From assembly GCA_903891335.1 (NCBI GenBank), contig CAITDX010000076.1, positions 1-22,048 of the forward strand: a stretch of DNA of 22,048 nucleotides. The letters are read 5' to 3'. Positions 16,700-22,048 of the stretch are shown here, in pieces. How positions within the stretch are numbered: the first letter of the stretch is position 1; every line of letters starts with the position of its first letter. This DNA is from an uncultured bacterium (GTDB lineage Bacteria > Patescibacteriota > Microgenomatia > UBA1400 > PJMF01). The translations under genes were made by a program, and so were the position numbers. The notes below the pieces were generated by a model. It did not search any database. It saw only the letters and a program-made list of their open reading frames with translations, and was not told the origin of the DNA.

Positions 16700-17704
16700 C
16701 TAGTCTAAGATTTTACTTTCAGGACTCTCGAAGTAGGCAATGGTTTGCTCTAGACCAGTGCGGAAATCTACGATTGGAGTGAAGTCCAAGAGCTCAGTGG
16801 CCTTGCTAATATCTGGTTTGCGACGAGTCGGGTCATCCTTGGGTAAGTCATGGAAGAGAATGTCATCAGCAGCTACCGAGCCGTTGATGATTTTTTGTAC
16901 AAGCACTGCCGTCTCCAGGACGGTGTACTCTTCAGGATTGCCGAGATTGACGGTCTCCCCAGAGAGTTCTGCGCCACTGGCGAGCAATAAGATGCCTCTC
17001 ACCAAATCATCGACGAAGCAGTAGGAGCGAGTTTGTTTACCCTCGCCATAAACAGTCAAGGGTTTGCGCTCTAGGGCTTGATTGATGAAATTGGGTAAGA
17101 TGCGCCCATCATCGAAACGCATGCGTGGGCCATAGGTATTGAAGATGCGAACAATCCGCACATCCATTTGGTAATAGCGCTGAAACACGCCACAAATCGT
17201 CTCGCCGAGGCGCTTGGCTTCATCGTAGCAGGAACGCTCGCCATTAGGATTGACATTGCCGAAGTAATCCTCGGTCTGAGGATGGACCAGTGGGTCGCCG
17301 TAGACTTCGGAAGTGCTGGCAAAGAGCAAGCGACAATCAGGATTGTTGGCCTGCAAGGCACTGAGAAGATTGTGAGTGCCAGAAGAATTAACCAGATAAG
17401 TTTCGATGGGTTTGTTTTGGTAGGCTGGTGGCGAAGCGGGTGAGGCGAAATGAAGGACGAGTCCGAGGCTCTCGAGCTGTTCTTGGCTCAGATAGCTAGC
17501 GACGGGTTGGCTGACGTCGGCCTCGATGAGGGTGAAATGCGAGTTGTTGGCGAGATGCTGGAGATTGACATGACGGCCAGTGATGAAATTGTCGACGCCG
17601 ATGACGGTGGCGCCAAATTTCAGGAGTTGGTCGACCAGATGGGAGCCGATAAAGCCGGCAGCACCGGTAATGAGGACAGTTTTGTCAGAGAAATATGCTT
17701 GCAT
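16700..17704 (-). CDS. uxs: UDP-glucuronate decarboxylase (UDP-xylose synthase)
   Basis: A 334-aa short-chain dehydrogenase/reductase. The NAD-binding GAAGFIG (14-20) and the acidic end of the second strand, VDNF (37-40), start the Rossmann fold. Active-site residues are in ASTSEVYGDP (129-138) and YDEAK (160-164, Tyr160 and Lys164). The stretch FNTYGPRMRFDDGRILPNF (188-206) is the mark of UDP-glucuronate decarboxylases, which make UDP-xylose with an internal hydride cycle. A nucleoside-sugar 4,6-dehydratase or 4-epimerase is less likely because of this motif. It heads the second operon and would supply xylose for the glycosyltransferases behind it. A -10-like TAGAAT ends 6 bases before the ATG and there is no Shine-Dalgarno. 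Confidence 0.93.
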   Translation of the reverse strand: MQAYFSDKTVLITGAAGFIGSHLVDQLLKFGATVIGVDNFITGRHVNLQHLANNSHFTLIEADVSQPVASYLSQEQLESLGLVLHFASPASPPAYQNKPIETYLVNSSGTHNLLSALQANNPDCRLLFASTSEVYGDPLVHPQTEDYFGNVNPNGERSCYDEAKRLGETICGVFQRYYQMDVRIVRIFNTYGPRMRFDDGRILPNFINQALERKPLTVYGEGKQTRSYCFVDDLVRGILLLASGAELSGETVNLGNPEEYTVLETAVLVQKIINGSVAADDILFHDLPKDDPTRRKPDISKATELLDFTPIVDFRTGLEQTIAYFESPESKILD

Positions 17705-17710
17705 GAGCTG

Positions 17711-17754
17711 ATTCTAGCAAAAAGAAAGACAAGACAGTAGATGCGGAAATTATA
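17711..17754 (-). promoter_or_regulatory. Promoter region of the UXS-ruvB operon
   Basis: Two minus-strand -10 candidates are visible: TATAAT at 17749-17754, which would give a leader of about 38 bases without a Shine-Dalgarno, and TAGAAT at 17711-17716, 6 bases before the ATG, which would give a leaderless mRNA. Neither has a clear -35. I cannot tell which is used. Confidence 0.4.
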
Positions 17755-17826
17755 CCCGAATAAAACACATAAAAAAACTCTTGAGAAAAATATATATTAT
17801 GCTTATAAATCAATCTATATTAATTA

Positions 17827-17854
17827 ATGACGATTGATAAATATCAGCTATAAT
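17827..17854 (+). promoter_or_regulatory. Promoter of the DUF3800 gene, probably leaderless
   Basis: ATGACG (17827-17832, four of six -35 bases), a 16-base spacer and a consensus TATAAT (17849-17854). The -10 ends 8 bases before the ATG at 17863, so the transcript would start at or within a base or two of the start codon. No Shine-Dalgarno is present. Confidence 0.55.
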
Positions 17855-17862
17855 AAAAATAG

Positions 17863-18636
17863 ATGTTGACGTATTTAGATGAATCTTACGTAATAAAGAA
17901 AAGAAAACCACATAAAGAATTATTATTGATCGGAGCACTTTTTCTTCCAACACAATCCTCTAAACAACATATTCAAAATGGTCTTAAGAAAATCAAAATT
18001 GAACACGATTTTGTTACACGAGAGGGATTGTTAAAAGAAATTAAATACAGCAAGCTTCATTCTGAACGTGCATATGAAATCGCACTAAAAGCAGTTGATT
18101 TATTTATTTCTAATTATCGTGCTTTTTTTAGAGTAGGGATTATAGCATACGATTCTCAAGATTTAGCTGAGATGAAAAAACTTTCTGGAGTTATCGTAGA
18201 AAATAAAGTAAAAAAAGCAATGCTTTATACCAAAATTGTAGAAAATTTAATTAAAAATAACTACAATTATTATGGAATTACAAGTGGTGTTTTGCTTTTA
18301 GACAATCTAACCAGATGCAATGGTGATCAATTTAATTCCGTCATTAGAAAAAAATTAATTTCTGGTAAAAAAAAGTATTTAAGACATTTTGAGTACATTG
18401 ATTCAGCTGCCGAAGAAAATCAGGGTTTGCAGGTTTGTGATTTATTGCTTGGAGCAATTAGAAATGGCTTCTTTCCAACAAGAGATGTGTTCAAAACAAT
18501 GTTTCGAAAGCAGGTTTTTTCAAAACTCAACTTGCCTGAAGTAAAATACTGGAAGGAAAAACACAATCAAGGTTTATTGGAAAGCAAATATCCAAAACTA
18601 TTTGTAAAATTTTACAATGTACCCTACAGGTATTAA
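17863..18636 (+). CDS. DUF3800 domain protein
   Basis: A 257-aa protein with the marks of DUF3800: YLDES at the very N-terminus (Asp6/Glu7), LIGALFLP (22-29), KEIKYSKL (58-65), LLLDN (144-148, Asp147) and LQVCDLLLGAIRNG (189-202, Asp193). These acids are spaced as in a proposed RNase H-like fold, so a nuclease role is a fair guess but not proven for the family. DUF3800 genes are often found near phages, mobile elements and defence loci. It is the only non-sugar gene between UXS and the FkbM gene, is on the opposite strand, is visibly more AT-rich than its neighbours, and has its own promoter and terminator, all consistent with a transferred cargo gene. No transposase or repeats flank it here. 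Confidence 0.82.
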   Translation: MLTYLDESYVIKKRKPHKELLLIGALFLPTQSSKQHIQNGLKKIKIEHDFVTREGLLKEIKYSKLHSERAYEIALKAVDLFISNYRAFFRVGIIAYDSQDLAEMKKLSGVIVENKVKKAMLYTKIVENLIKNNYNYYGITSGVLLLDNLTRCNGDQFNSVIRKKLISGKKKYLRHFEYIDSAAEENQGLQVCDLLLGAIRNGFFPTRDVFKTMFRKQVFSKLNLPEVKYWKEKHNQGLLESKYPKLFVKFYNVPYRY

Positions 18637-18638
18637 GT

Positions 18639-18714
18639 AAAAAAAGAAGGATCGCAGTTAGCGGAGTCATAAATTTTAGCGTATAGCTAAGACCTCGTCC
18701 GTCACTTTCGATCC
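18639..18714 (-). terminator. Structured element with U-tract, possible terminator of the FkbM gene
   Basis: On the minus strand the RNA can fold as GGATCG/CGATCC (18709-18714 with 18649-18654), then after an internal loop CGGA/TCCG and GTC/GAC with a 4-base bulge, and an apical hairpin TTAGC-TATAC-GCTAA (18676-18690). It ends in CTTC and seven U (18639-18645). The design is longer and more branched than a simple terminator, so a small structured RNA is also possible. Confidence 0.5.
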
Positions 18715-18732
18715 AATCTTAGAGAGAAGTAT

Positions 18733-18751
18733 AGCAAATTGTTGCTTTTTT
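18733..18751 (+). terminator. Rho-independent terminator of the DUF3800 gene
   Basis: AGCAA (18733-18737), loop ATTG, TTGCT (18742-18746), directly followed by five T (18747-18751). The stem is short (5 bp) but the T-run is immediate and the site lies about 100 bases after the DUF3800 stop, just before the end of the convergent FkbM gene. Confidence 0.5.
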
Positions 18752-18759
18752 GTCAAAAC

Positions 18760-19662
18760 TTACACTTTTTGCAAAGGCAAAGTAATCTTTTTCTGTCTCA
18801 CATTCGCTTTGGATTGCACTGGTATCTCCATCTTCTTAAACACTCGCCTCCCCAAATCTTTCCTTACGAAAAAGGCATTATGGCCGAAGCTATTGAGTGC
18901 AACCAAGCGATAGCCTTTTTTATCAGCGAGCTTGACCATTGCCGCCAGCGATGCGCCGAAATACTCGGGATGGTGCTGGCACAGGCGTCCAAACGCAGCT
19001 AAATCTTCCTGATATGGAATCGTCACTGCCGCTCTCCCCTGCCAGAAATGATTAAACTCGAGAACGAGGACGCGCGGGCGCACCACTTCTAGAGCTTGAA
19101 AGAGCCAATAATCATTGCCGTCAGTATCAAGGGAAAAAAGATCGATTTCGCCGCTCAAGCCTGCTTTTTCAATCAACTGATTGATGGTGTCGCGGGTCAC
19201 TGTCGCCTGCACGATCTGGGGCGGCCGATAGGTAATGCTTTTGCAATTGCGAAAAAAGCGCTGTAACTGTCGGACGTGCGCAGCATCAGCATCAATCAAA
19301 AGCCCTTGCCAGCCATGGTAGACCAATAAATTCGTCAAATTGCTCTCGGGAAAGGCAAAATAATCACCGCTACAATCAGCGCCGATTTCAATGCCAATTT
19401 TCTGACCAAAGCCAATCTGGCTGAAAATATAGAGTAAAATCCCATCTTCATCAAACTGGGAGAAGCAGCGAAAGCCAACCTGATTGATGGGTAGAGGCTG
19501 CTTGAGTTGAGCGTATTGCGCCAGGAGCTGCTTCTGAGCAATGCCGGTGCTGGTCGTATCCCGATTAAACAAAGGATGGGTCAGATAGGCAAAATCTCGC
19601 GCCGGCAGGTGAAAGATTCGGCGTAGCTGAAACAAGATTGAGCGCAAAAATGATGCTGACAT
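18760..19662 (-). CDS. FkbM-family methyltransferase-like protein
   Basis: A 300-aa protein. The segment FSQFDEDGILLYIF (67-80) followed by IEIGADCSGDY (91-101), NLLVYHGWQGLLID (111-124), LFSLDTDGNDYW (175-186) and LEFN (201-204) is the pattern of FkbM-type proteins, S-adenosylmethionine-dependent methyltransferase-like enzymes frequent in surface-glycan loci. The SAM loop is GADCSGD rather than the usual G-x-G-D-G, so SAM binding and activity are not assured. The ATG at 19662 is preferred, with GAAG just before it; the frame is open to a TTG at 19728 that would add 22 residues. It would methylate a sugar of the surface glycan, but the target is unknown. Confidence 0.82.
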   Translation of the reverse strand: MSASFLRSILFQLRRIFHLPARDFAYLTHPLFNRDTTSTGIAQKQLLAQYAQLKQPLPINQVGFRCFSQFDEDGILLYIFSQIGFGQKIGIEIGADCSGDYFAFPESNLTNLLVYHGWQGLLIDADAAHVRQLQRFFRNCKSITYRPPQIVQATVTRDTINQLIEKAGLSGEIDLFSLDTDGNDYWLFQALEVVRPRVLVLEFNHFWQGRAAVTIPYQEDLAAFGRLCQHHPEYFGASLAAMVKLADKKGYRLVALNSFGHNAFFVRKDLGRRVFKKMEIPVQSKANVRQKKITLPLQKV

Positions 19663-19794
19663 GACTTCTTTTTTTATAAAATTATGAATTTTAGGTATAG
19701 CACCCTTCTTGCTACCTGAGTAGAGCAAAATCGGGGTATGGGCTCGCGTGCTGGTGCACAGACGAATCTGCGAAATTTGTCTTGTGATTTCTTT
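19663..19794. other. Spacer between the flippase and FkbM genes
   Basis: No gene is supported in this stretch, though part of it could be the N-terminus of FkbM if the TTG at 19728 is used. On the minus strand it can form the hairpin TAGCA-AGAAGGG-TGCTA (19698-19714). TATAAA at 19673-19678 (minus strand), 10 bases before the FkbM ATG, is a weak -10 candidate. GACGAAT and ATTTGTC (around 19761-19779) form a second weak stem without a U-tract. Confidence 0.35.
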
Positions 19795-21069
19795 TCAAGA
19801 TTTCCCCCCAAACTCCCGCCGATAGCTCACCCACAACAAATACCAAGTCAAAAGCAAGAGCGCTACACGAGCAATCAGGCGCGTGTAGACGCTGGCGTGT
19901 AAGCCATAGTCAGGGACGAAGAGGAAGTTGCCGGCCAGCATAATCACCAGTTGAACAAGTGCCGAGAGGGAAAAGTAGCTATTGCTTTTGAAGGCATAAA
20001 ACAGCGCCGCGAAGGGCACGATCAGAATGCTCAGGTAGCCAACTGCCAGCAACACCACTAAGCTATCAACTCCTGATAGATACTCGGGACCAATCGTCCA
20101 ATAAATGAGCGTCGGGGCCAGTGGCAGAGTCAAGAAGAAACCAAGGATAGCCAAGACGCTAATCCCCCAGGCTTTTTTGAGAAATGCGCGCATGTCTTTT
20201 TGACGGAAATACGCCGTCACCCGAGGATTGAGGACATTGGCAAGTGAATAAGCCACCACATAGAGCAGCATGGCAATCCGGTTGACACCAGCGAGTAAAC
20301 CCGCCTCGTAAGCAGAGAGATAGTGCTTGGCGAAGATGATGTCAATATTGTCGATAATGCCGGCAGCCAGCAGCCCCAGTGCCGCGTGACGAAGCACTTG
20401 CAGGATCTTCCCCTCCTCCTTGGGAAAGGACTGGAGGAGCTGATAGCGAATCCAACTCGGTTTGCGCCATTCAGCAATAATCCAAGCAGGTAGACAGCTG
20501 AAGCCGTAGATGACAAGTAGTAAAGGGACATTGGCAACTTGCGCCAGATAGAGTCCAAGGGCAATTAAAAACTTAAGCAGTGAAGGTAGGAGATAGTTGT
20601 AAGCAGCTAGGCGGAATTGAGCCAAGCTCTGGAGCATGACTTGTCCCGATTCGAAGTAGGTCACGGGTAAGCTGGAAATGAAGGTCAGTGGGATCAGCCA
20701 AAGGTTACTAATGTGTAGCAGTGCTGCTAGGTGACCAGAAAAAAAGACCCCAATCAGCAAGACTAGGACAGAAATGATCAGTCGATAACGTAAAAGCACT
20801 GATAAATAGGCATTAATCTTGCCATGTCGCCACTCTCCCCCGACAATTTTCTGCATGGCAATGGAGAGACCGAGGTCGTTGAAGCGATTCAAAATCAAGG
20901 AAAGTGAAAAAGCCACCGAAAAGTCAGCGAAAGCGACTGGTCCAAGGAGTCGAGAAATGAGAATGACTGCGAGAGCGGAAAAACCAGAGGCAAAGGCATA
21001 GGACGTGATCGTCACTAGCGAATGACGTAGACCTTCTGACTGGCGGAGCTTGGCGACGAAGGCAAACAT
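19795..21069 (-). CDS. Polysaccharide flippase, Wzx-like (MOP superfamily)
   Basis: A 424-aa polytopic membrane protein with about twelve to fourteen helices. The start, SYAFASGFSALAVILISRLL (23-42), followed by GPVAFADFSVAFSL (43-56), is the usual first helix and turn of Wzx/polysaccharide_synt proteins, and NRFNDLGLSIAM (61-72) is a typical second motif. ILLISRLLGP-type and NIDIIFAKHYL-type segments occur in order, as in flippases that move lipid-linked repeat units to the outer face. It should work with the Wzy-like protein at 6148-7803, some 12 kb away. It heads its own unit, has a good promoter (21081-21109), and lacks a Shine-Dalgarno. Confidence 0.87.
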   Translation of the reverse strand: MFAFVAKLRQSEGLRHSLVTITSYAFASGFSALAVILISRLLGPVAFADFSVAFSLSLILNRFNDLGLSIAMQKIVGGEWRHGKINAYLSVLLRYRLIISVLVLLIGVFFSGHLAALLHISNLWLIPLTFISSLPVTYFESGQVMLQSLAQFRLAAYNYLLPSLLKFLIALGLYLAQVANVPLLLVIYGFSCLPAWIIAEWRKPSWIRYQLLQSFPKEEGKILQVLRHAALGLLAAGIIDNIDIIFAKHYLSAYEAGLLAGVNRIAMLLYVVAYSLANVLNPRVTAYFRQKDMRAFLKKAWGISVLAILGFFLTLPLAPTLIYWTIGPEYLSGVDSLVVLLAVGYLSILIVPFAALFYAFKSNSYFSLSALVQLVIMLAGNFLFVPDYGLHASVYTRLIARVALLLLTWYLLWVSYRREFGGKS

Positions 21070-21080
21070 AGTTCATAGTC

Positions 21081-21109
21081 ATGATAAAGAGTTTTGAAAC
21101 ACAAGACAA
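21081..21109 (-). promoter_or_regulatory. Promoter of the flippase gene
   Basis: On the minus strand TTGTCT (21104-21109), a 17-base spacer and TATCAT (21081-21086). The -10 ends 11 bases before the ATG at 21069, so the leader would be only a few bases long. An out-of-frame ATG lies 7 bases upstream of the start. Confidence 0.6.
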
Positions 21110-21142
21110 GGGAGAGTGAGTGAGTTTTATAAAATCTTGGAC

Positions 21143-21148
21143 TATAAT
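21143..21148 (+). promoter_or_regulatory. -10 box of the GT2 gene, probably leaderless
   Basis: TATAAT followed by 7 bases and then the ATG at 21156. Transcription would start at or very near the first base of the codon. A poor -35 (GTGAGT at 21120-21125) lies 17 bases upstream. Confidence 0.55.
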
Positions 21149-21155
21149 TGACCCG

Positions 21156-22048
21156 ATGAATTATTTGGCTTCAATAATTATTCCAACCATGTTTGGAAAC
21201 CTTGATTATCTGAGAGATTGCTTGGAAGCTCTCAATAAACTTGAATTTGATAAAACTATTTCTAATACTAAGCTAGAGGCTTTGGTTGTTTGTAATAGTT
21301 CTCAAAAAGAAATGATTGAGGCTAAAACAAAATTAAAGCTAGCTCTTAGTAAAAAGCAATCAAATCTAGAAATTAAGTGGCTTTGTATGGAATATAACAC
21401 TGGCTTTGTTGGTGCCACCAATACGGGTATCGAAGCTGCGCGTGGTGAATACATTGTTTTTTTAAATGATGATACGCAGGCGACTCAATTTTGGTTATCA
21501 GAGTTAGTTTGTACCCAGCGTGCAACTGGAGCTGATATGGTGGCAAGCAAAATTTATTTGGGTGATCGTAAGACTTTGGATTCACAAGGATTTGGTTTCT
21601 CCTGGAGGGGCAAAGCCGAGGCTCTTAATGGCAATCTTGTTTGTAGTTTGAGCAATGACAATGATTATTGGTTAAAACATCGAGACTTTTTACCTAAAAC
21701 TAAACTTGCTGAGCCTTTTGGACCAGACGGTGCTGCTGCCTTATATACTAGAAAATTATTTAAGACAATTGGTTTGCTAGAGAAAGATTTTTTTGCCTAC
21801 CTAGAAGATGTCGACCTAGCTCTTCGAGCTCGTCAATACGGCATGTTTTGTGTTTTGGCAGATAAAGCTGTGGTCTATCACTATAAGCATGCCACTTCAT
21901 CAAAATTTAGTAGTTTTAAATCTAAACAAGATCTAATTAACTGGTGGAAAATAGTCTTAAGAAGATTTAGCATAAAAACATGGTTTAGACTTTGGTTGTT
22001 CATTCTGATAGAAAGAGCAAGAAATTTAAGTGGATATTGGAAAAGCAA
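21156..22048 (+). CDS. GT2-family glycosyltransferase, 3' end cut by window edge
   Basis: An open frame of 297 codons runs off the window edge without a stop. The N-terminus reads MNYLASIIIPTMFGNLDYLR, a GT2 beginning, followed by the metal-site motif FLNDDTQ (103-109), then FGPDGAAALYTRKLF (191-205) and FFAYLEDVDLALRARQYG (215-232), the usual acceptor and catalytic-base segments with Glu220/Asp221 near the end of the core. A His-Tyr pair (VVYHYKH) follows, as in WbbL-like enzymes. It is transcribed away from the flippase and has its own promoter region. It is more AT-rich than the first operon, which may point to a different origin. Confidence 0.85.
   Translation, partial: MNYLASIIIPTMFGNLDYLRDCLEALNKLEFDKTISNTKLEALVVCNSSQKEMIEAKTKLKLALSKKQSNLEIKWLCMEYNTGFVGATNTGIEAARGEYIVFLNDDTQATQFWLSELVCTQRATGADMVASKIYLGDRKTLDSQGFGFSWRGKAEALNGNLVCSLSNDNDYWLKHRDFLPKTKLAEPFGPDGAAALYTRKLFKTIGLLEKDFFAYLEDVDLALRARQYGMFCVLADKAVVYHYKHATSSKFSSFKSKQDLINWWKIVLRRFSIKTWFRLWLFILIERARNLSGYWKS

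Noticed and set aside
18649..18714. tRNA or integron attC site
   Set aside because: The fold has no T-arm sequence, the anticodon-like loop has 5 rather than 7 bases, and the paired R/L core boxes of attC are not found.
19698..19714. Hairpin before the FkbM gene as a terminator
   Set aside because: No U-tract follows it on either strand and it may lie inside an N-terminal extension of FkbM.
1..22048. Alternative genetic code (TGA as glycine)
   Set aside because: TGA ends several genes in ATGA overlaps, and no conserved motif is interrupted by an in-frame TGA.
1..22048. CRISPR array, insertion sequence or transposase
   Set aside because: No regularly spaced repeats and no transposase or terminal inverted repeats were seen on reading the window.

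Overview
The window looks like part of the chromosome of a bacterium with a very compact genome and a large surface-glycan locus. Genes overlap by 4 to 17 bases, often as ATGA stop/start fusions, and several operon heads have a -10 box so close to the ATG that the mRNA would be leaderless or nearly so. The dense mix of divergent GT2, GT4 and GT-C glycosyltransferases with a Wzx/Wzy-type flippase and polymerase, together with a ruvCAB cluster, would fit a Patescibacteria/CPR lineage such as Microgenomates. That assignment is inference from style and gene content; no rRNA or other marker is present. TGA works as a stop throughout, which argues against the CPR groups that recode TGA as glycine.

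Layout. (1) Bases 1-10389, minus strand: one apparent ten-gene operon read from right to left: hexapeptide acyltransferase, EamA-type transporter, GT2, O-antigen ligase/polymerase-like membrane protein, GT-C membrane glycosyltransferase, GT4, GT2, GT4, GT4, and mannose-1-phosphate guanylyltransferase, which is cut by the window edge. (2) Bases 10390-10468: a divergent promoter region with an 11-bp inverted repeat. It also drives an unrecognised 111-aa gene (10469-10804) that ends flush against ruvB. (3) Bases 10805-17704, minus strand: a second apparent operon, UDP-glucuronate decarboxylase (UXS), GT-C enzyme, GT4, GT4, ruvC, ruvA, ruvB. Holliday-junction processing genes therefore sit at the tail of a sugar operon. 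(4) Bases 17705-18759: an AT-rich island with a DUF3800 gene on the plus strand, a short rho-independent terminator, and a structured element that may terminate the convergent gene. (5) Bases 18760-21069, minus strand: an FkbM-family methyltransferase-like gene and a Wzx-like flippase. (6) Bases 21070-22048: a divergent promoter region and a plus-strand GT2 gene cut by the window edge.

Together the sugar genes give a nearly complete surface-glycan toolkit. Nucleotide sugars come from ManC (GDP-mannose) and UXS (UDP-xylose). Five GT4 and three GT2 enzymes would assemble lipid-linked chains in the cytoplasm. The Wzx-like flippase, and possibly the EamA transporter, would export them. Two GT-C enzymes and the Wzy/WaaL-like protein would act outside the membrane. 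The acyltransferase and FkbM protein would decorate the product. No initiating phosphoglycosyltransferase or chain-length regulator is visible, so part of the pathway must lie elsewhere. The exact glycan cannot be inferred.
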